A stretch of DNA of 64,000 nucleotides from Pseudomonas fluorescens NCIMB 11764 (GCF_000293885.2 NZ_CP010945.1:2128001-2192000), one strand, 5' to 3'. Positions 1 to 9,742 are shown, counted from the stretch's first letter. Numbers and translations are program-made. The notes: generated from the sequence alone by a model not told the origin.

Positions 1-60
1 CAGGGTCGCTATGCGCAAGAGTTCTACACCGTCGTGAAAACCTCCTACATCGGTTCCTGA
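1..60 (+). CDS. C-terminal end of an aldehyde dehydrogenase family protein (partial)
   Basis: Only the last 19 codons are in the window, ending in TGA at 58-60. The visible tail reads QGRYAQEFYTVVKTSYIGS, which resembles the C-terminus of NAD(P)-dependent aldehyde dehydrogenases. The two genes that follow are a hexarate transporter and a galactarate-type dehydratase. In pseudomonads those usually neighbour an alpha-ketoglutarate semialdehyde (2,5-dioxovalerate) dehydrogenase, the last step of glucarate/galactarate breakdown, so that identity is inferred from context. The catalytic residues lie upstream and cannot be seen. Confidence 0.55.
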   Translation, partial: QGRYAQEFYTVVKTSYIGS

Positions 61-73
61 TTCACGCAATACC

Positions 74-101
74 TGTGGGAGCTGGCAGGCCAGCTCCCAC
101 A
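74..101. repeat. REP-type palindrome
   Basis: A near-perfect palindrome built on TGTGGGAGCTGG and its complement, with a 3-4 base loop, lies between the aldehyde dehydrogenase stop and the transporter start. It shares the GTGGGAGC core of the other REP elements in this window and is followed by A-rich sequence. It could act as a transcript-stabilising or weakly terminating hairpin. Confidence 0.75.
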
Positions 102-152
102 AAAAACAATCGTTATGACCCGCATAAAAATAATCAGTGGGAGTACATCTAC

Positions 153-1523
153 ATGCAATCGACTCAGAAGCCGACTCACGTCCGCTATTTGATCCTGCTC
201 ATGCTGTTTCTGGTGACCACGATCAACTACGCCGACCGGGCGACCATCGCTATCGCCGGCTCCAGCCTGCAAAAAGACCTCGGCATCGACGCGGTCACTC
301 TCGGTTATATCTTCTCTGCATTCGGTTGGGCCTACGTGGCCGGGCAAATTCCCGGTGGCTGGCTGCTGGACCGTTTTGGTTCGAAAAAAATCTATGCGCT
401 GAGCATCTTCACCTGGTCGCTGTTCACCGTGCTGCAGGGCTATGTCGGCGAGTTCGGCATGTCCACGGCGGTGGTTGCGCTGTTCATGCTGCGCTTCCTG
501 GTGGGCCTGGCCGAAGCGCCATCCTTCCCCGGCAACGCCCGCATCGTCGCGGCCTGGTTTCCGACGGCTGAACGCGGCACCGCTTCGGCGATCTTCAACT
601 CGGCGCAATACTTCGCCACCGTGTTGTTCGCGCCGCTGATGGGCTGGATCGTCTACAGCTTCGGCTGGCAGCACGTGTTCATCGTGATGGGCGTGATTGG
701 CATCATCTTCTCGGGCATCTGGCTCAAGGTTATCCACAGCCCACGCCAGCACCCGATGATCAACGACGCGGAGTTCCAGCACATCGCCGATAACGGCGGC
801 ATGGTCGATATGGACCAGGACAAAGGCAAAGGCAAAAAAGGCGACGGTCCGAAGTGGGACTACATCCGCCAGTTGCTGACCAACCGCATGATGCTTGGCG
901 TGTACCTCGGCCAATACTGCATCAACGGCATCACCTACTTCTTCCTGACCTGGTTCCCGGTATACCTGGTGCAAGAACGCGGCATGACCATCCTCAAGGC
1001 CGGTTTCATTGCCTCGTTGCCGGCGATCTGTGGCTTCATCGGTGGTGTGCTCGGCGGGGTGATTTCCGATTACCTGCTGCGCAAGGGCCATTCCCTGACC
1101 TTCGCCCGCAAGGCGCCGATCATTGCCGGTTTGCTGGTTTCCAGCAGCATCGTGGCCTGCAACTATGTCGATGTTGAATGGATGGTCGTCGGCTTCATGG
1201 CCCTGGCATTCTTCGGCAAAGGCGTGGGTGCGCTGGGCTGGGCGGTGGTGTCCGATACTTCGCCGAAACAAATCGCCGGTCTCAGCGGTGGTTTGTTCAA
1301 CACCTTCGGTAACATCGCTTCGATCACCACTCCCATCGTGATTGGCTACATCATCAGCTCCACCGGTTCGTTCAAATGGGCGCTGGTGTTTGTCGGTTGC
1401 AACGCACTGGTTGCAGTGTTCAGCTACCTGGTGATCGTTGGTCCGATCAAGCGTGTGGTGCTCAAAGAGCCACCGGTCAGCGGTCCTGAAACCAACAACA
1501 AATTGTCTCAAGCGCATTCCTGA
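153..1523 (+). CDS. gudP: MFS hexarate (glucarate/galactarate) transporter
   Basis: This 456-residue protein is a 12-helix major facilitator of the anion:cation symporter (phthalate/hexuronate) family. The loop 2-3 signature [12 protein letters not shown] lies near residues 67-78. A charged cytoplasmic linker rich in Asp, Lys and Gly (near 215-235) separates the two six-helix halves. ATG 153 is chosen because GGGAG lies 8 bases upstream; the in-frame GTG at 75 falls inside a REP palindrome and would add 26 unlikely residues. The gene sits 11 bases before garD, so co-transcription is likely. Import of D-glucarate and/or galactarate with protons is inferred from family and neighbours; the exact substrate cannot be read from sequence. 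Confidence 0.85.
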   Translation: MQSTQKPTHVRYLILLMLFLVTTINYADRATIAIAGSSLQKDLGIDAVTLGYIFSAFGWAYVAGQIPGGWLLDRFGSKKIYALSIFTWSLFTVLQGYVGEFGMSTAVVALFMLRFLVGLAEAPSFPGNARIVAAWFPTAERGTASAIFNSAQYFATVLFAPLMGWIVYSFGWQHVFIVMGVIGIIFSGIWLKVIHSPRQHPMINDAEFQHIADNGGMVDMDQDKGKGKKGDGPKWDYIRQLLTNRMMLGVYLGQYCINGITYFFLTWFPVYLVQERGMTILKAGFIASLPAICGFIGGVLGGVISDYLLRKGHSLTFARKAPIIAGLLVSSSIVACNYVDVEWMVVGFMALAFFGKGVGALGWAVVSDTSPKQIAGLSGGLFNTFGNIASITTPIVIGYIISSTGSFKWALVFVGCNALVAVFSYLVIVGPIKRVVLKEPPVSGPETNNKLSQAHS

Positions 1524-1534
1524 GGAGCGGCGTC

Positions 1535-3088
1535 ATGCAGTTGATTGAACACTCCGACTCGCCGCGCTACATCCGCCTGCACGAGCGGGACAACGTAGTG
1601 ATTGTGGTCAATGACCAGGGCGTGCCCGCCGGCACCGAATTTCCCGATGGCCTGGTGACGGTGGACTTCGTGCCGCAGAGTCATAAAGTCACCCTCGAGG
1701 ATATTCCCGAGGGCGGTCAGGTGATTCGCTACGGCCAGACCATTGGCTACGCGTTGCAGCCGATTCCTCGTGGCAGTTGGGTCAAGGAAGATCAACTGCG
1801 CATGCCCACCGCGCCGCCGCTGGACAGTTTGCCGCTGTCCACCGAAGTGCCGGCCGCGCAGGCACCGCTGGAAGGTTTTACGTTCGAGGGTTATCGCAAT
1901 GCCGACGGCACCGTCGGCACGCGCAACATTCTGGGGATTACCACCACGGTTCAGTGCGTCACCGGCGTGCTCGATCACGCGGTCAAGCGCATCAAGGATG
2001 AATTGCTGCCCAAGTACCCGAACGTCGATGACGTGGTGGCGCTGACCCACAGCTACGGCTGTGGCGTGGCGATCACCGCCACCGACGCGTACATCCCGAT
2101 TCGCACCGTGCGCAATCTGGCGCGCAACCCGAACCTGGGCGGCGAAGCCTTGGTCATCAGCCTGGGCTGCGAGAAATTGCAGGCCGGGCAGGTGATGCAC
2201 GAGAACGACAGTTCGGTCGATCTCAGCGAGCCGTGGTTGTACCGCTTGCAGGATTCGAGTCACGGTTTCACCGAGATGATCGAGCAGATCATGGCGCTGG
2301 CCGAGACCCGTCTGAAGAAGCTCGATCAGCGTCGCCGGGAAACCGTGCCGGCGTCCGAGCTGATCCTTGGCATGCAGTGCGGCGGCAGCGATGCGTTCTC
2401 CGGCATCACCGCCAACCCGGCGCTGGGGTTTGCCTCGGACCTGTTGCTGCGTGCGGGCGCGACGGTGATGTTTTCCGAAGTCACCGAAGTGCGCGATGCG
2501 ATTTACCTGCTGACTTCCCGCGCCGAAACCGAGGAAGTGGCTCAGGAGCTGGTGCGGGAAATGGACTGGTACGACCGTTACCTGGCCAAGGGTGAAGCCG
2601 ATCGCAGCGCGAACACTACGCCGGGGAACAAGAAGGGTGGGTTGTCGAACATTGTCGAGAAGTCGTTGGGCTCGATCGTCAAATCCGGCAGCAGCGCGAT
2701 CAACGGCGTGTTGGGCCCTGGAGAACGTTTCAAGCGCAAAGGGCTGATTTTCTGCGCGACCCCGGCCAGTGATTTTGTCTGCGGGACGCTGCAGTTGGCG
2801 GCAGGAATGAACCTGCACGTGTTCACCACCGGGCGCGGTACGCCGTATGGTCTGGCGATGGCGCCGGTGGTGAAGGTGTCGACCCGGACTGAACTGGCGC
2901 AGCGCTGGCCGGACCTGATCGACATCGATGCCGGGCGGATTGCGACCGGGCGGGCATCGATCGAGGACCTCGGGTGGGAGTTGTTTCACTACTACCTGGA
3001 CGTGGCCAGCGGGAAGAAGCAGACGTGGGCGGAGCAGCATAAGCTGCATAACGACATCACGTTGTTCAACCCGGCGCCGATCACCTGA
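1535..3088 (+). CDS. garD: Galactarate dehydratase (UxaA/GarD family)
   Basis: The 517-residue protein has an N-terminal SAF-like domain (about residues 10-80), then a linker, then the UxaA/GarD catalytic region from about residue 115. Family members are iron-dependent dehydratases that convert galactarate to 5-dehydro-4-deoxyglucarate; the related altronate dehydratase UxaA acts on D-altronate. Motifs visible include GTRNILGI, the Cys-containing HSYGCG, LGCEKLQ and [11 protein letters not shown]; the cysteines are plausible metal ligands. The start ATG 1535 follows TGAGGAGCGG, a good ribosome site that overlaps the end of the transporter gene. Galactarate is preferred over altronate because of the hexarate transporter next door, not from residue-level evidence. 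Confidence 0.83.
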   Translation: MQLIEHSDSPRYIRLHERDNVVIVVNDQGVPAGTEFPDGLVTVDFVPQSHKVTLEDIPEGGQVIRYGQTIGYALQPIPRGSWVKEDQLRMPTAPPLDSLPLSTEVPAAQAPLEGFTFEGYRNADGTVGTRNILGITTTVQCVTGVLDHAVKRIKDELLPKYPNVDDVVALTHSYGCGVAITATDAYIPIRTVRNLARNPNLGGEALVISLGCEKLQAGQVMHENDSSVDLSEPWLYRLQDSSHGFTEMIEQIMALAETRLKKLDQRRRETVPASELILGMQCGGSDAFSGITANPALGFASDLLLRAGATVMFSEVTEVRDAIYLLTSRAETEEVAQELVREMDWYDRYLAKGEADRSANTTPGNKKGGLSNIVEKSLGSIVKSGSSAINGVLGPGERFKRKGLIFCATPASDFVCGTLQLAAGMNLHVFTTGRGTPYGLAMAPVVKVSTRTELAQRWPDLIDIDAGRIATGRASIEDLGWELFHYYLDVASGKKQTWAEQHKLHNDITLFNPAPIT

Positions 3089-3103
3089 TACCGCGTTATC
3101 GTT

Positions 3104-3204
3104 CATCGCCAGCAGGCTGGCTCCCACAGTGATCTTCGGTGTTCACACAGTTTGTGCAACAAAGAAGATCTCCTGTGGGAGCGAGACCGGCTTGCCGGCG
3201 ATGG
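3104..3204. repeat. Paired inverted REP elements (REPIN/BIME-like)
   Basis: Two REP units face each other: CATCGCCAGCAGGCTGGCTC at 3104-3123 and a GTGGGAGCGAGACCGGCTTG type unit at 3175-3204. Between them lies about 45 bases containing GATCTTCGGTGTTCACACAG. The same arrangement, nearly identical in its interior, recurs at 4252-4352 on the other side of the AEC gene. Confidence 0.85.
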
Positions 3205-3278
3205 CGATCTACCAGACGCCAACGTCCTCGGTGGCTTATCATTAGCCAACTAACGACACCCTCAAGGTTCTCCCCGGC

Positions 3279-4220
3279 ATGCTGGCAATTTTCCTCGAAA
3301 CCCTGAACATCACCGCGCCGGTGTTTGCCATGCTGTTTCTGGGGGTGCTGCTCAAGCGCATCGACTGGATCAACGACAATTTCATCCACACCGCGTCGGC
3401 CCTGGTGTTCAACGTCACCATGCCGGCGTTGCTGTTCCTGGGCATCCTGCATGCCGACCTGCACGCCGCCCTGCAACCGGCGCTGCTGATCTATTTCTCG
3501 ATTGCGACGCTGGTGTGTTTCGCCATCGCCTGGGGCTGGGCGATCTGGAAGTGTCCGCGTGAGGACCGGGGGATTTACACCCAGGGTGCGTTTCGCGGCA
3601 ACAACGGCGTCATTGGCCTCGCGCTGGCGGCGAGCATGTACGGCGATTACGGGATTTCCCTCGGGGCGATTCTCGCGGCGTTGGTGATCCTGTTTTACAA
3701 CACGCTCTCGACCATTGTGCTGGCGGTCTACAGCCCGGTGATCAAGTCCGATCCGTGGAGCATCTGCAAAAGCGTGATGATCAACCCGTTGATCATCAGC
3801 GTGTTTGCGGCAGCGCCGTTTGCGTATTTCAAGATCGGTTTGCCGGGTTGGCTGGAGACGTCCGGTCAGTACCTGGCGCAAACCACGTTGCCGTTGGCCT
3901 TGATCTGCATCGGCGGCACGCTGTCGCTGGCGGCCATGCGCAAGAGCGGCAGCTTGGCGCTGAGTTCAAGCCTGGTGAAGATGATCGGCCTGCCGGTGCT
4001 GGCGACGCTGGGGGCGTGGTTGTGGGGCTTTCGCGGGGCGGAGTTGGGGATTCTGTTCCTGTACTTCGGCAGCCCGACCGCTGCGGCCAGTTTTGTCATG
4101 GCGCGTCAGGCCAACGGTAATCATGAACTCGCGGCAGCGATCATTGTGATCACCACGCTGATGGCGGCGGTGACCACCAACGTCGGGATCTTCCTGCTGC
4201 AGTGGGGCGGGTGGATTTAG
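3279..4220 (+). CDS. AEC (auxin efflux carrier) family transporter
   Basis: The 313-residue, very hydrophobic protein has about ten predicted membrane helices in two five-helix halves, typical of AEC carriers. NVTMPALLF near residue 45 and a C-terminal half with GSPTAAASFVMARQ are typical of the family. Bacterial AEC members move organic anions such as malate or malonate, but the substrate here is unknown. The start at ATG 3279 has only a weak upstream purine stretch (CAAGG). The gene is isolated from garD by a REP pair and is flanked by a second REP pair, so it is probably its own transcription unit. A role in hexarate catabolism is possible from position only. Confidence 0.8.
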   Translation: MLAIFLETLNITAPVFAMLFLGVLLKRIDWINDNFIHTASALVFNVTMPALLFLGILHADLHAALQPALLIYFSIATLVCFAIAWGWAIWKCPREDRGIYTQGAFRGNNGVIGLALAASMYGDYGISLGAILAALVILFYNTLSTIVLAVYSPVIKSDPWSICKSVMINPLIISVFAAAPFAYFKIGLPGWLETSGQYLAQTTLPLALICIGGTLSLAAMRKSGSLALSSSLVKMIGLPVLATLGAWLWGFRGAELGILFLYFGSPTAAASFVMARQANGNHELAAAIIVITTLMAAVTTNVGIFLLQWGGWI

Positions 4221-4251
4221 TCCTGAGATTTTGGGTTGTTCTTTCGGGCCT

Positions 4252-4352
4252 CATCGCCGGCAAGCCGGTCTCGCTCCCACAGTGATCTTGGGTGTTCACA
4301 CAATTTGTGCAACAAAGGAGATCCCCTGTGGGAGCGAGCCTGCTCGCGATGA
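4252..4352. repeat. Paired inverted REP elements (REPIN/BIME-like)
   Basis: This is a second copy of the REP pair at 3104-3204. Its interior (GATCTTGGGTGTTCACACAA and on) differs at only a few positions. It occupies the space between the convergent AEC gene and the PcaC-like gene. Confidence 0.85.
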
Positions 4353-4383
4353 CGGTAGATCTTTCACCGCAACCTTCGAATAT

Positions 4384-4764
4384 TCATTCCGGCTTCTGGT
4401 AGCTATCAATCACTTCCTGCGCCGCCCGAAACGCATCGATCGCCGCCGGCACGCCCGCATACACCGCGCAGTGCAGCAACGCCTCACGGATCTCTTCCAC
4501 GGTGCAGCCGTTGTTCAGCGCGCCACGCACGTGACCTTTCAGCTCTTGCGGGCATTTCAGCGCGGTCAACGCGGCAAGGGTGATCAGGCTGCGGGTTTTC
4601 AACGGCAAGCCTTCGCGATTCCACACACTGCCCCAGGCGTGTTCATTGACGAAATCCTGCAACGGCTGGGTGAACTCGGTGGCATTGCCCAGCGCGCGGT
4701 CGACGAAAGCGTCGCCCATCACTTGGCGGCGGACTTCAACGCCGGGCTTTTTATGGTCGGTCAT
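4384..4764 (-). CDS. Carboxymuconolactone decarboxylase family protein (PcaC-like)
   Basis: The 126-residue protein spans a single CMD/AhpD-like all-helical domain. It resembles 4-carboxymuconolactone decarboxylase of the beta-ketoadipate pathway in length and in motifs: an N-terminal VRRQVMGDAFVDRAL, then AWGSVWNREGLPLKTRSL, GHVRGALNNGCT and ALLHCAVYAGVPAA. It lacks the CxxC of AhpD-type peroxidase reductants, so a lactone decarboxylase-type role is more likely. No other pca genes are nearby, so it may be a paralogue with another substrate. Its start overlaps the stop of the upstream antiporter gene by ATGA, implying translational coupling. Confidence 0.75.
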   Translation of the reverse strand: MTDHKKPGVEVRRQVMGDAFVDRALGNATEFTQPLQDFVNEHAWGSVWNREGLPLKTRSLITLAALTALKCPQELKGHVRGALNNGCTVEEIREALLHCAVYAGVPAAIDAFRAAQEVIDSYQKPE

Positions 4765-5822
4765 GGCAATTCCTTCTTGTGGTGTTGGCGACGCCAGGCG
4801 CGCAGCGACGTGAACAGCAAGAACGCCACCAGCGCCGGCAGGACGAAAAACAGCATCAGGTGTTCAAGCCTGCCGGCCAGCGGCATGCCGGTGGTGAACG
4901 ACACCACGTGCAGACCGTAGGCCAGGTACAAGCCCAGAAACAGCAGACCTTCGGCGCGGGTTACCCGGTAGCCGGAATAGAACACCGGCAAGCACAGCAC
5001 CGCGACGCCGAGCATCACCGGCAAGTCGAAATCCAGCGCGTTGGGCGAGACCGACAGCGGCGACGGCGCAATCAGTGCGGTAACGCCGAGTACGCCCAAC
5101 AGGTTGAACAGGTTGCTGCCGACCACGTTGCCGACGGCGATGTCGCGCTGACCACGCAACGCCGCGATCAATGAGGTCGCCAGTTCCGGCAACGAAGTGC
5201 TGACGGCGACGATGGTCAGGCCGATGATCCTTTCCGACAGCCCCAGATCCGTAGCGACCGACACCGCGGCGCCTAACAGCAAGTGCCCGGCGTACACCAG
5301 CATCGCAAGACCGGCGATGATCATCAGCAGGCTGCTCAACCAAGGCACCTGCGGGGCGTCATGCGTTGTCGATTGCGGACGGACCGAGTGCCGCGACTGT
5401 CGCAGCAGCAAGCCCAGATACAGTGCCAGCGCCGTCAGCAGCAGCACGCCATCGACGCGGGTCAGTTCTTCATTCCACGCCAGAACGAACACCAGCAGGC
5501 TGGCCCCGATCATCAACGGAATATCCAGGCGCACCAGTTGCCGCGAGACCCGCAGCGGGATGATCAGCGCCGAGAGCCCGAGGGTGACGAGTATGTTGAA
5601 GATACCGCTGCCGATAACACTGCCGACGGCAATGTCGGCGTTCTGCGCGAGGGTGGCTTGCAGGCTGACCGCCATCTGCGGCGCGCTGCTGCCCAGGGCG
5701 ACGATGGTCAGGCCAATGATCAGCGGTCGCACATGCAGTCGCGCGGCCAGGCGCACCGCGGCGCGCACCATCAGCTCGGCGCCGGCGATCAGCAGTACCA
5801 GTCCGCTGAGCAGTTCAATCAT
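4761..5822 (-). CDS. CaCA family calcium/sodium (cation/proton) antiporter
   Basis: The 353-residue inner-membrane protein has two five-helix halves, each with an alpha repeat. These are the hallmarks of K+-independent Ca2+/Na+ exchangers of the YrbG type. Repeat 1 reads GSSAPQMAVS then GSVIGSGIFNIL. Repeat 2 reads STSLPELATS then GNVVGSNLFNLLG. The Glu that normally follows Pro in repeat 1 is Gln here, while repeat 2 keeps Glu; in the archaeal exchanger NCX_Mj both are cation ligands. This may alter the transported ion or coupling. A polar linker (RQSRHSVRPQSTTHDAPQ) joins the halves. The gene is translationally coupled to the PcaC-like gene. Confidence 0.83.
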   Translation of the reverse strand: MIELLSGLVLLIAGAELMVRAAVRLAARLHVRPLIIGLTIVALGSSAPQMAVSLQATLAQNADIAVGSVIGSGIFNILVTLGLSALIIPLRVSRQLVRLDIPLMIGASLLVFVLAWNEELTRVDGVLLLTALALYLGLLLRQSRHSVRPQSTTHDAPQVPWLSSLLMIIAGLAMLVYAGHLLLGAAVSVATDLGLSERIIGLTIVAVSTSLPELATSLIAALRGQRDIAVGNVVGSNLFNLLGVLGVTALIAPSPLSVSPNALDFDLPVMLGVAVLCLPVFYSGYRVTRAEGLLFLGLYLAYGLHVVSFTTGMPLAGRLEHLMLFFVLPALVAFLLFTSLRAWRRQHHKKELP

Positions 5823-5872
5823 GCTGAGCAGGGGGATGTCGGCAAGTCCGAAAATGGTCGGGGCTCCGTCAG

Positions 5873-6244
5873 TCAGTCGAGGGCTTGCACGCGAACCCGC
5901 GCGGTGCCGCTTTTGAGCATGCCCAGTTGCTCGGCGGCTTCATGAGACAAGTCGATCAGGCGCCCGCGAGTGTGTGGCCCGCGGTCATTGATACGCACCA
6001 CGCAGGACTTGTCGTTTTTCAGATTGGTGACCTTCACCCGTGTACCAAAGGGTAGTTGGCGATGGGCAGCGGTCAGGGAATTCTTGTCGAAACGTTCACC
6101 ACTGGCGGTGCGTTTGCCCTGGTGTCTGGCGCCGTAGTAGGACGCCACGCCTGTCTGGTCGTAACCGTGTGGGTCGACGACGTCGGTGCTGGCGCAACCG
6201 GCGAGCAGAGAGAGCAGGGCGCAAAGGCTGAACAGACGCTTCAT
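5873..6244 (-). CDS. Short RlpA-like septal-ring lipoprotein (double-psi beta-barrel)
   Basis: The 123-residue protein starts with a lipoprotein signal peptide ending in the lipobox LLAGC (acylated Cys at residue 16), so it should be membrane-anchored in the periplasm. The rest is one RlpA/DPBB domain with GVASYYGARHQGKRTASGE, then FGTRVKVTNL and VRINDRGP, the latter carrying the Asp typical of RlpA lytic transglycosylases. Full RlpA proteins add a C-terminal SPOR domain that binds denuded glycan at the septum; this one lacks it. It is therefore an RlpA paralogue, probably acting on peptidoglycan. It may share transcription with the antiporter genes downstream, 51 bases away. Confidence 0.8.
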   Translation of the reverse strand: MKRLFSLCALLSLLAGCASTDVVDPHGYDQTGVASYYGARHQGKRTASGERFDKNSLTAAHRQLPFGTRVKVTNLKNDKSCVVRINDRGPHTRGRLIDLSHEAAEQLGMLKSGTARVRVQALD

Positions 6245-6265
6245 TCAAGGTTTCCCGAAAACAAA

Positions 6266-6354
6266 TGTGGGAGCCAGCCTGCTGGCGATCGCGGAGTATC
6301 AGACACGGGTATGTTCAATGTCAGACCGCTATCGCCAGCAGGCTGGCTCCCACA
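6266..6354. repeat. Paired inverted REP elements
   Basis: TGTGGGAGCCAGCCTGCTGG at the left and its inverse TATCGCCAGCAGGCTGGCTC at the right bracket a roughly 37-base spacer. It lies between gatB and the RlpA-like gene, where gatCAB transcription should end. Confidence 0.85.
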
Positions 6355-6392
6355 AGGTGGGGAGCCAGATTTGACGGCTGGCTCCATTCTCA

Positions 6393-7838
6393 TCAGCCTT
6401 CGAGCTTGCTTTTCAGCAGTTCGTTGACCTGTTGCGGGTTGGCCTTGCCTTTGGAGGCTTTCATGGCCTGGCCGACGAAGAAGCCGAACATCTTGCCGCG
6501 TTTGGCTTCGTCTGCCGCGCGGTATTGCTCGACCTGCTCGGCGTTGGCCGCGAGCATTTCGTCCAGCACCGCCGAGATCGCGCCAGTGTCGGTCACCTGC
6601 TTGAGGCCGCGCTTGTCGATGATCTCGTCGGCGCTGCCTTCGCCGTTGGCCATCGCTTCAAACACCACTTTGGCGATCTTGCCGGAGATGGTGTTGTCCT
6701 TGATGCGCAGCAGCATGCCGCCCAGTTGCTCGGCCGAAACCGGCGACTGATCGATGTCCAGGCCCTGTTTGTTCAACAGGCTGCCCAGTTCAACCATGAC
6801 CCAGTTGGCCGCCAGTTTGGCGTCGCCGCCGATGCTCGCGACTTTCTCGAAGTAGTCGGCTTGCTCGCGGCTGGTGGCCAGGACGCTGGCGTCGTAGACC
6901 GACAGACCGAACTGCTCCTGGAAGCGCTCGCGTTTCTGCGGTGGCAGTTCCGGCAATGTCGCACGCACTTCATTGAGGAACGAGTCCTCGATGACCACCG
7001 GCAACAGGTCCGGATCGGGGAAGTAACGGTAGTCGTTGGCTTCCTCTTTGCTGCGCATCGGACGGGTTTCGTCCTTGTTCGGATCGTACAGGCGAGTCTG
7101 CTGGATCACCTTGCCGCCGTCTTCGATCAGTTCGATCTGACGCTGTACTTCGGTGTTGATCGCCTTCTCGATGAAGCGGAACGAGTTGACGTTCTTGATC
7201 TCGCAGCGGGTGCCGAACTCAACCTGGCCTTTCGGACGGATCGACACGTTGCAGTCGCAACGCAGCGAGCCTTCGGCCATGTTGCCGTCGCAGATGCCCA
7301 GGTAACGCACCAGCGCGTGGATTGCCTTGACGTAGGCCACGGCTTCCTTGGCGCTGCGCATGTCCGGTTCGGAGACGATCTCCAGCAGCGGCGTGCCGGC
7401 GCGGTTCAGGTCGATGCCGGTGGCGCCGCTGAATTCTTCGTGCAGGCTTTTACCGGCGTCTTCTTCCAGGTGCGCGCGGGTGATGCCGACGCGTTTGACG
7501 GTGCCGTCTTCCAGGGCGATGTCCAGGTGGCCCTTGCCGACAATCGGCAACTCCATCTGGCTGATCTGGTAGCCCTTCGGCAGGTCCGGGTAGAAATAGT
7601 TTTTACGGGCGAACACGTTGTGCTGGCCGATCTCGGCATCAATCGCCAAACCGAACATCACCGCCATGCGCACCGCTTCCTGGTTCAGCACCGGCAGTAC
7701 GCCGGGCATGCCGAGGTCAACCAGGCTGGCCTGGGTGTTTGGCTCGGAACCGAAGGTGGTGGAACTACCGGAAAAGATTTTCGACCGGGTGGTGAGCTGG
7801 GTATGAATCTCCAGCCCGATCACGACTTCCCATTGCAT
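6393..7838 (-). CDS. gatB: Asp-tRNA(Asn)/Glu-tRNA(Gln) amidotransferase subunit B
   Basis: The 481-residue protein matches full-length GatB from [15 protein letters not shown] to a C-terminal YqeY/tail domain ([20 protein letters not shown] and following). GatB carries the kinase and transamidation site that activates misacylated Glu-tRNA(Gln) or Asp-tRNA(Asn). It then uses ammonia from GatA to make Gln- or Asn-tRNA. Conserved elements include [27 protein letters not shown], the [13 protein letters not shown] [17 protein letters not shown] and [20 protein letters not shown]. It is the third gene of gatC-gatA-gatB, 10 bases after gatA. Assignment is firm. Confidence 0.97.
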   Translation of the reverse strand: MQWEVVIGLEIHTQLTTRSKIFSGSSTTFGSEPNTQASLVDLGMPGVLPVLNQEAVRMAVMFGLAIDAEIGQHNVFARKNYFYPDLPKGYQISQMELPIVGKGHLDIALEDGTVKRVGITRAHLEEDAGKSLHEEFSGATGIDLNRAGTPLLEIVSEPDMRSAKEAVAYVKAIHALVRYLGICDGNMAEGSLRCDCNVSIRPKGQVEFGTRCEIKNVNSFRFIEKAINTEVQRQIELIEDGGKVIQQTRLYDPNKDETRPMRSKEEANDYRYFPDPDLLPVVIEDSFLNEVRATLPELPPQKRERFQEQFGLSVYDASVLATSREQADYFEKVASIGGDAKLAANWVMVELGSLLNKQGLDIDQSPVSAEQLGGMLLRIKDNTISGKIAKVVFEAMANGEGSADEIIDKRGLKQVTDTGAISAVLDEMLAANAEQVEQYRAADEAKRGKMFGFFVGQAMKASKGKANPQQVNELLKSKLEG

Positions 7839-7848
7839 GTGTTTCTCC

Positions 7849-9300
7849 TCAGAAGCCGGTTGGGGTGCGGGTGTGCCAGTCAGTGTTCAACTGATACTGG
7901 TGGGCAACGTTCAACAGACGGCCTTCCTGGAAATACGGGGCGAGCAGTTGCACGCCGACCGGCAGACCGTCGACAAAACCTGCAGGCATGGACAGGCCCG
8001 GCAGACCGGCGAGGTTGGCGGTGATGGTGTAGACGTCTTCCAGGTACGCAGCGACCGGGTCGCTGTTCTTGGCGCCGAGCTTCCAGGCCGGGTTCGGCGT
8101 GGTCGGGCCGAGGATGATGTCGACCTCATTGAAGGCGGCCATGAAGTCGTTCTTGATCAAGCGACGAATCTTCTGTGCCTTCAGGTAGTAGGCGTCGTAG
8201 TAACCGGCGGACAGCGCGTAGGCACCGACCATGATCCGGCGCTGTACTTCAGCGCCGAAGCCTTCGCCACGGGAACGCTTGTACAGGTCTTCCAGGTTTT
8301 TCGGGTCTTCGCAGCGATGGCCGAAACGCACGCCGTCGAAACGCGACAGGTTGGAAGACGCTTCAGCCGGGGCGATCACGTAGTACGCAGGAATCGCGTG
8401 CTGCATGTTCGGCAGGCTGATTTCCTTGATCACGGCGCCGAGCTTCTTCAGCTCTTCGACACTGGCCATGACCAGGTCGGCAATACGCGGGTCCAGGCCG
8501 GCGCTGAAGTATTCCTTCGGCACGCCGATGCGCAGGCCTTGCAGCGAACCGTTGAGGCTGGCGCTGTAGTCAGGCACGGGTTCGTCGATGCTGGTGGAAT
8601 CCTGCGGATCGAAACCGGCCATGCCTTGCAGCAGGATTGCGCAGTCTTCGGCCGTGCGGGCCAGCGGGCCGCCCTGATCGAGGCTGGAGGCGTAGGCGAT
8701 CATGCCCCAGCGCGAAACGCGACCGTACGTCGGTTTCAGGCCGGTGAGGTTGGTCAGGGCAGCAGGCTGACGGATCGAGCCGCCGGTATCGGTGCCGGTA
8801 GCCGCCGGCAACAGGCGCGCCGCGACCGCCGCAGCGGAACCGCCGGACGAACCGCCCGGAACGTATTCCAGGTTCCACGGGTTTTTCACCGGGCCGTAAT
8901 AGCTCGACTCGTTGGCCGACCCCATGGCGAATTCGTCCATGTTGGTCTTGCCCAGGGTCACTGCGCCGGCAGCGGCCAGCTTGGCAACGACCGTGGCGTC
9001 GTACGGGGCCTTGAAATTGTCGAGCATCTTCGAACCGCAGCTGGTGCGGATGCCCTGGGTGCAGAACAGGTCTTTATGGGCAATCGGCGCGCCGAGCAGG
9101 GCGCCGCTCTCACCATTGGCCCGGCGTGCGTCAGCGGCTTTCGCCTGCTGGAGCGCCAGGTCTTCGGTGAGGCTGATGAAACTGTTGAGCTGAGGGTCGA
9201 GCTGGGCGATACGCGCCAGCAGGGTTTTGGTCAGCTCTTCGGAAGAAAACTTTTTATCGGCGAGTCCGCGGGCGATCTCGGCCAGAGTCAATTGATGCAT
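7849..9300 (-). CDS. gatA: Asp-tRNA(Asn)/Glu-tRNA(Gln) amidotransferase subunit A
   Basis: The 483-residue protein is a typical GatA: an amidase-signature enzyme that hydrolyses glutamine and channels ammonia to GatB. The Ser-cisSer-Lys triad is visible: Lys in [13 protein letters not shown] (about residue 76) and the serines in [15 protein letters not shown] (about 150-165). The glutamine-specific region [10 protein letters not shown] follows. It starts at ATG 9300 just after gatC and is co-transcribed with gatC and gatB. Confidence 0.97.
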   Translation of the reverse strand: MHQLTLAEIARGLADKKFSSEELTKTLLARIAQLDPQLNSFISLTEDLALQQAKAADARRANGESGALLGAPIAHKDLFCTQGIRTSCGSKMLDNFKAPYDATVVAKLAAAGAVTLGKTNMDEFAMGSANESSYYGPVKNPWNLEYVPGGSSGGSAAAVAARLLPAATGTDTGGSIRQPAALTNLTGLKPTYGRVSRWGMIAYASSLDQGGPLARTAEDCAILLQGMAGFDPQDSTSIDEPVPDYSASLNGSLQGLRIGVPKEYFSAGLDPRIADLVMASVEELKKLGAVIKEISLPNMQHAIPAYYVIAPAEASSNLSRFDGVRFGHRCEDPKNLEDLYKRSRGEGFGAEVQRRIMVGAYALSAGYYDAYYLKAQKIRRLIKNDFMAAFNEVDIILGPTTPNPAWKLGAKNSDPVAAYLEDVYTITANLAGLPGLSMPAGFVDGLPVGVQLLAPYFQEGRLLNVAHQYQLNTDWHTRTPTGF

Positions 9301-9316
9301 TGCAGGCTCTTTCCCT

Positions 9317-9604
9317 TTAGTCGATGACTTTCGGAACCAGGTACAGGCCGTTTTCGACCGCTGGTGCGATGGACTGATAGGCCTCGCGATGATTGGTCTC
9401 GGTCACGACGTCTGCACGCAGGCGCTGGCTGGCTTCCAGTGGGTGGGCCAGTGGCTCGATACCGTCGGTATTGACCGCCTGCATTTCGTCGACCAGCCCC
9501 AGAATGCTGTTCAGGGCCGAAGTAATATGTGGAAGATCGGCATCATCGAGGCCAAGGCAGGCCAGATGAGCGATTTTTTCCACGTCGGAGCGTTCAAGCG
9601 CCAT
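9317..9604 (-). CDS. gatC: Asp-tRNA(Asn)/Glu-tRNA(Gln) amidotransferase subunit C
   Basis: The 95-residue protein matches GatC, the small belt-like subunit that stabilises GatA on GatB. It shows the typical [13 protein letters not shown] start and a C-terminal [22 protein letters not shown] 9604 is preceded by GGAGA. It is the first gene of the gatCAB operon and is divergent from mreB, with 211 bases between the two starts. Confidence 0.95.
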   Translation of the reverse strand: MALERSDVEKIAHLACLGLDDADLPHITSALNSILGLVDEMQAVNTDGIEPLAHPLEASQRLRADVVTETNHREAYQSIAPAVENGLYLVPKVID

Positions 9605-9742
9605 TGCGATTCTCCAGTGGAAAACAGAACGGACGGCGTCCGTGTGTTAGATTGTCGGAACACTACCGCATTTCTACGGTCATAAGGCCGCGATTGTGGG
9701 GGTTGGTGCACAGAAAAGCGGCCAATTTAACATATTGGCGCC

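Noticed and set aside
75..152. GTG start extending the hexarate transporter by 26 residues
   Set aside because: The extension is encoded by a REP palindrome and lacks family similarity. ATG 153 has a ribosome site.
3104..4352. Repeated palindromes that might suggest a CRISPR array
   Set aside because: The units are palindromic REP pairs scattered across the whole window, with no regular repeat-spacer array and no cas genes.
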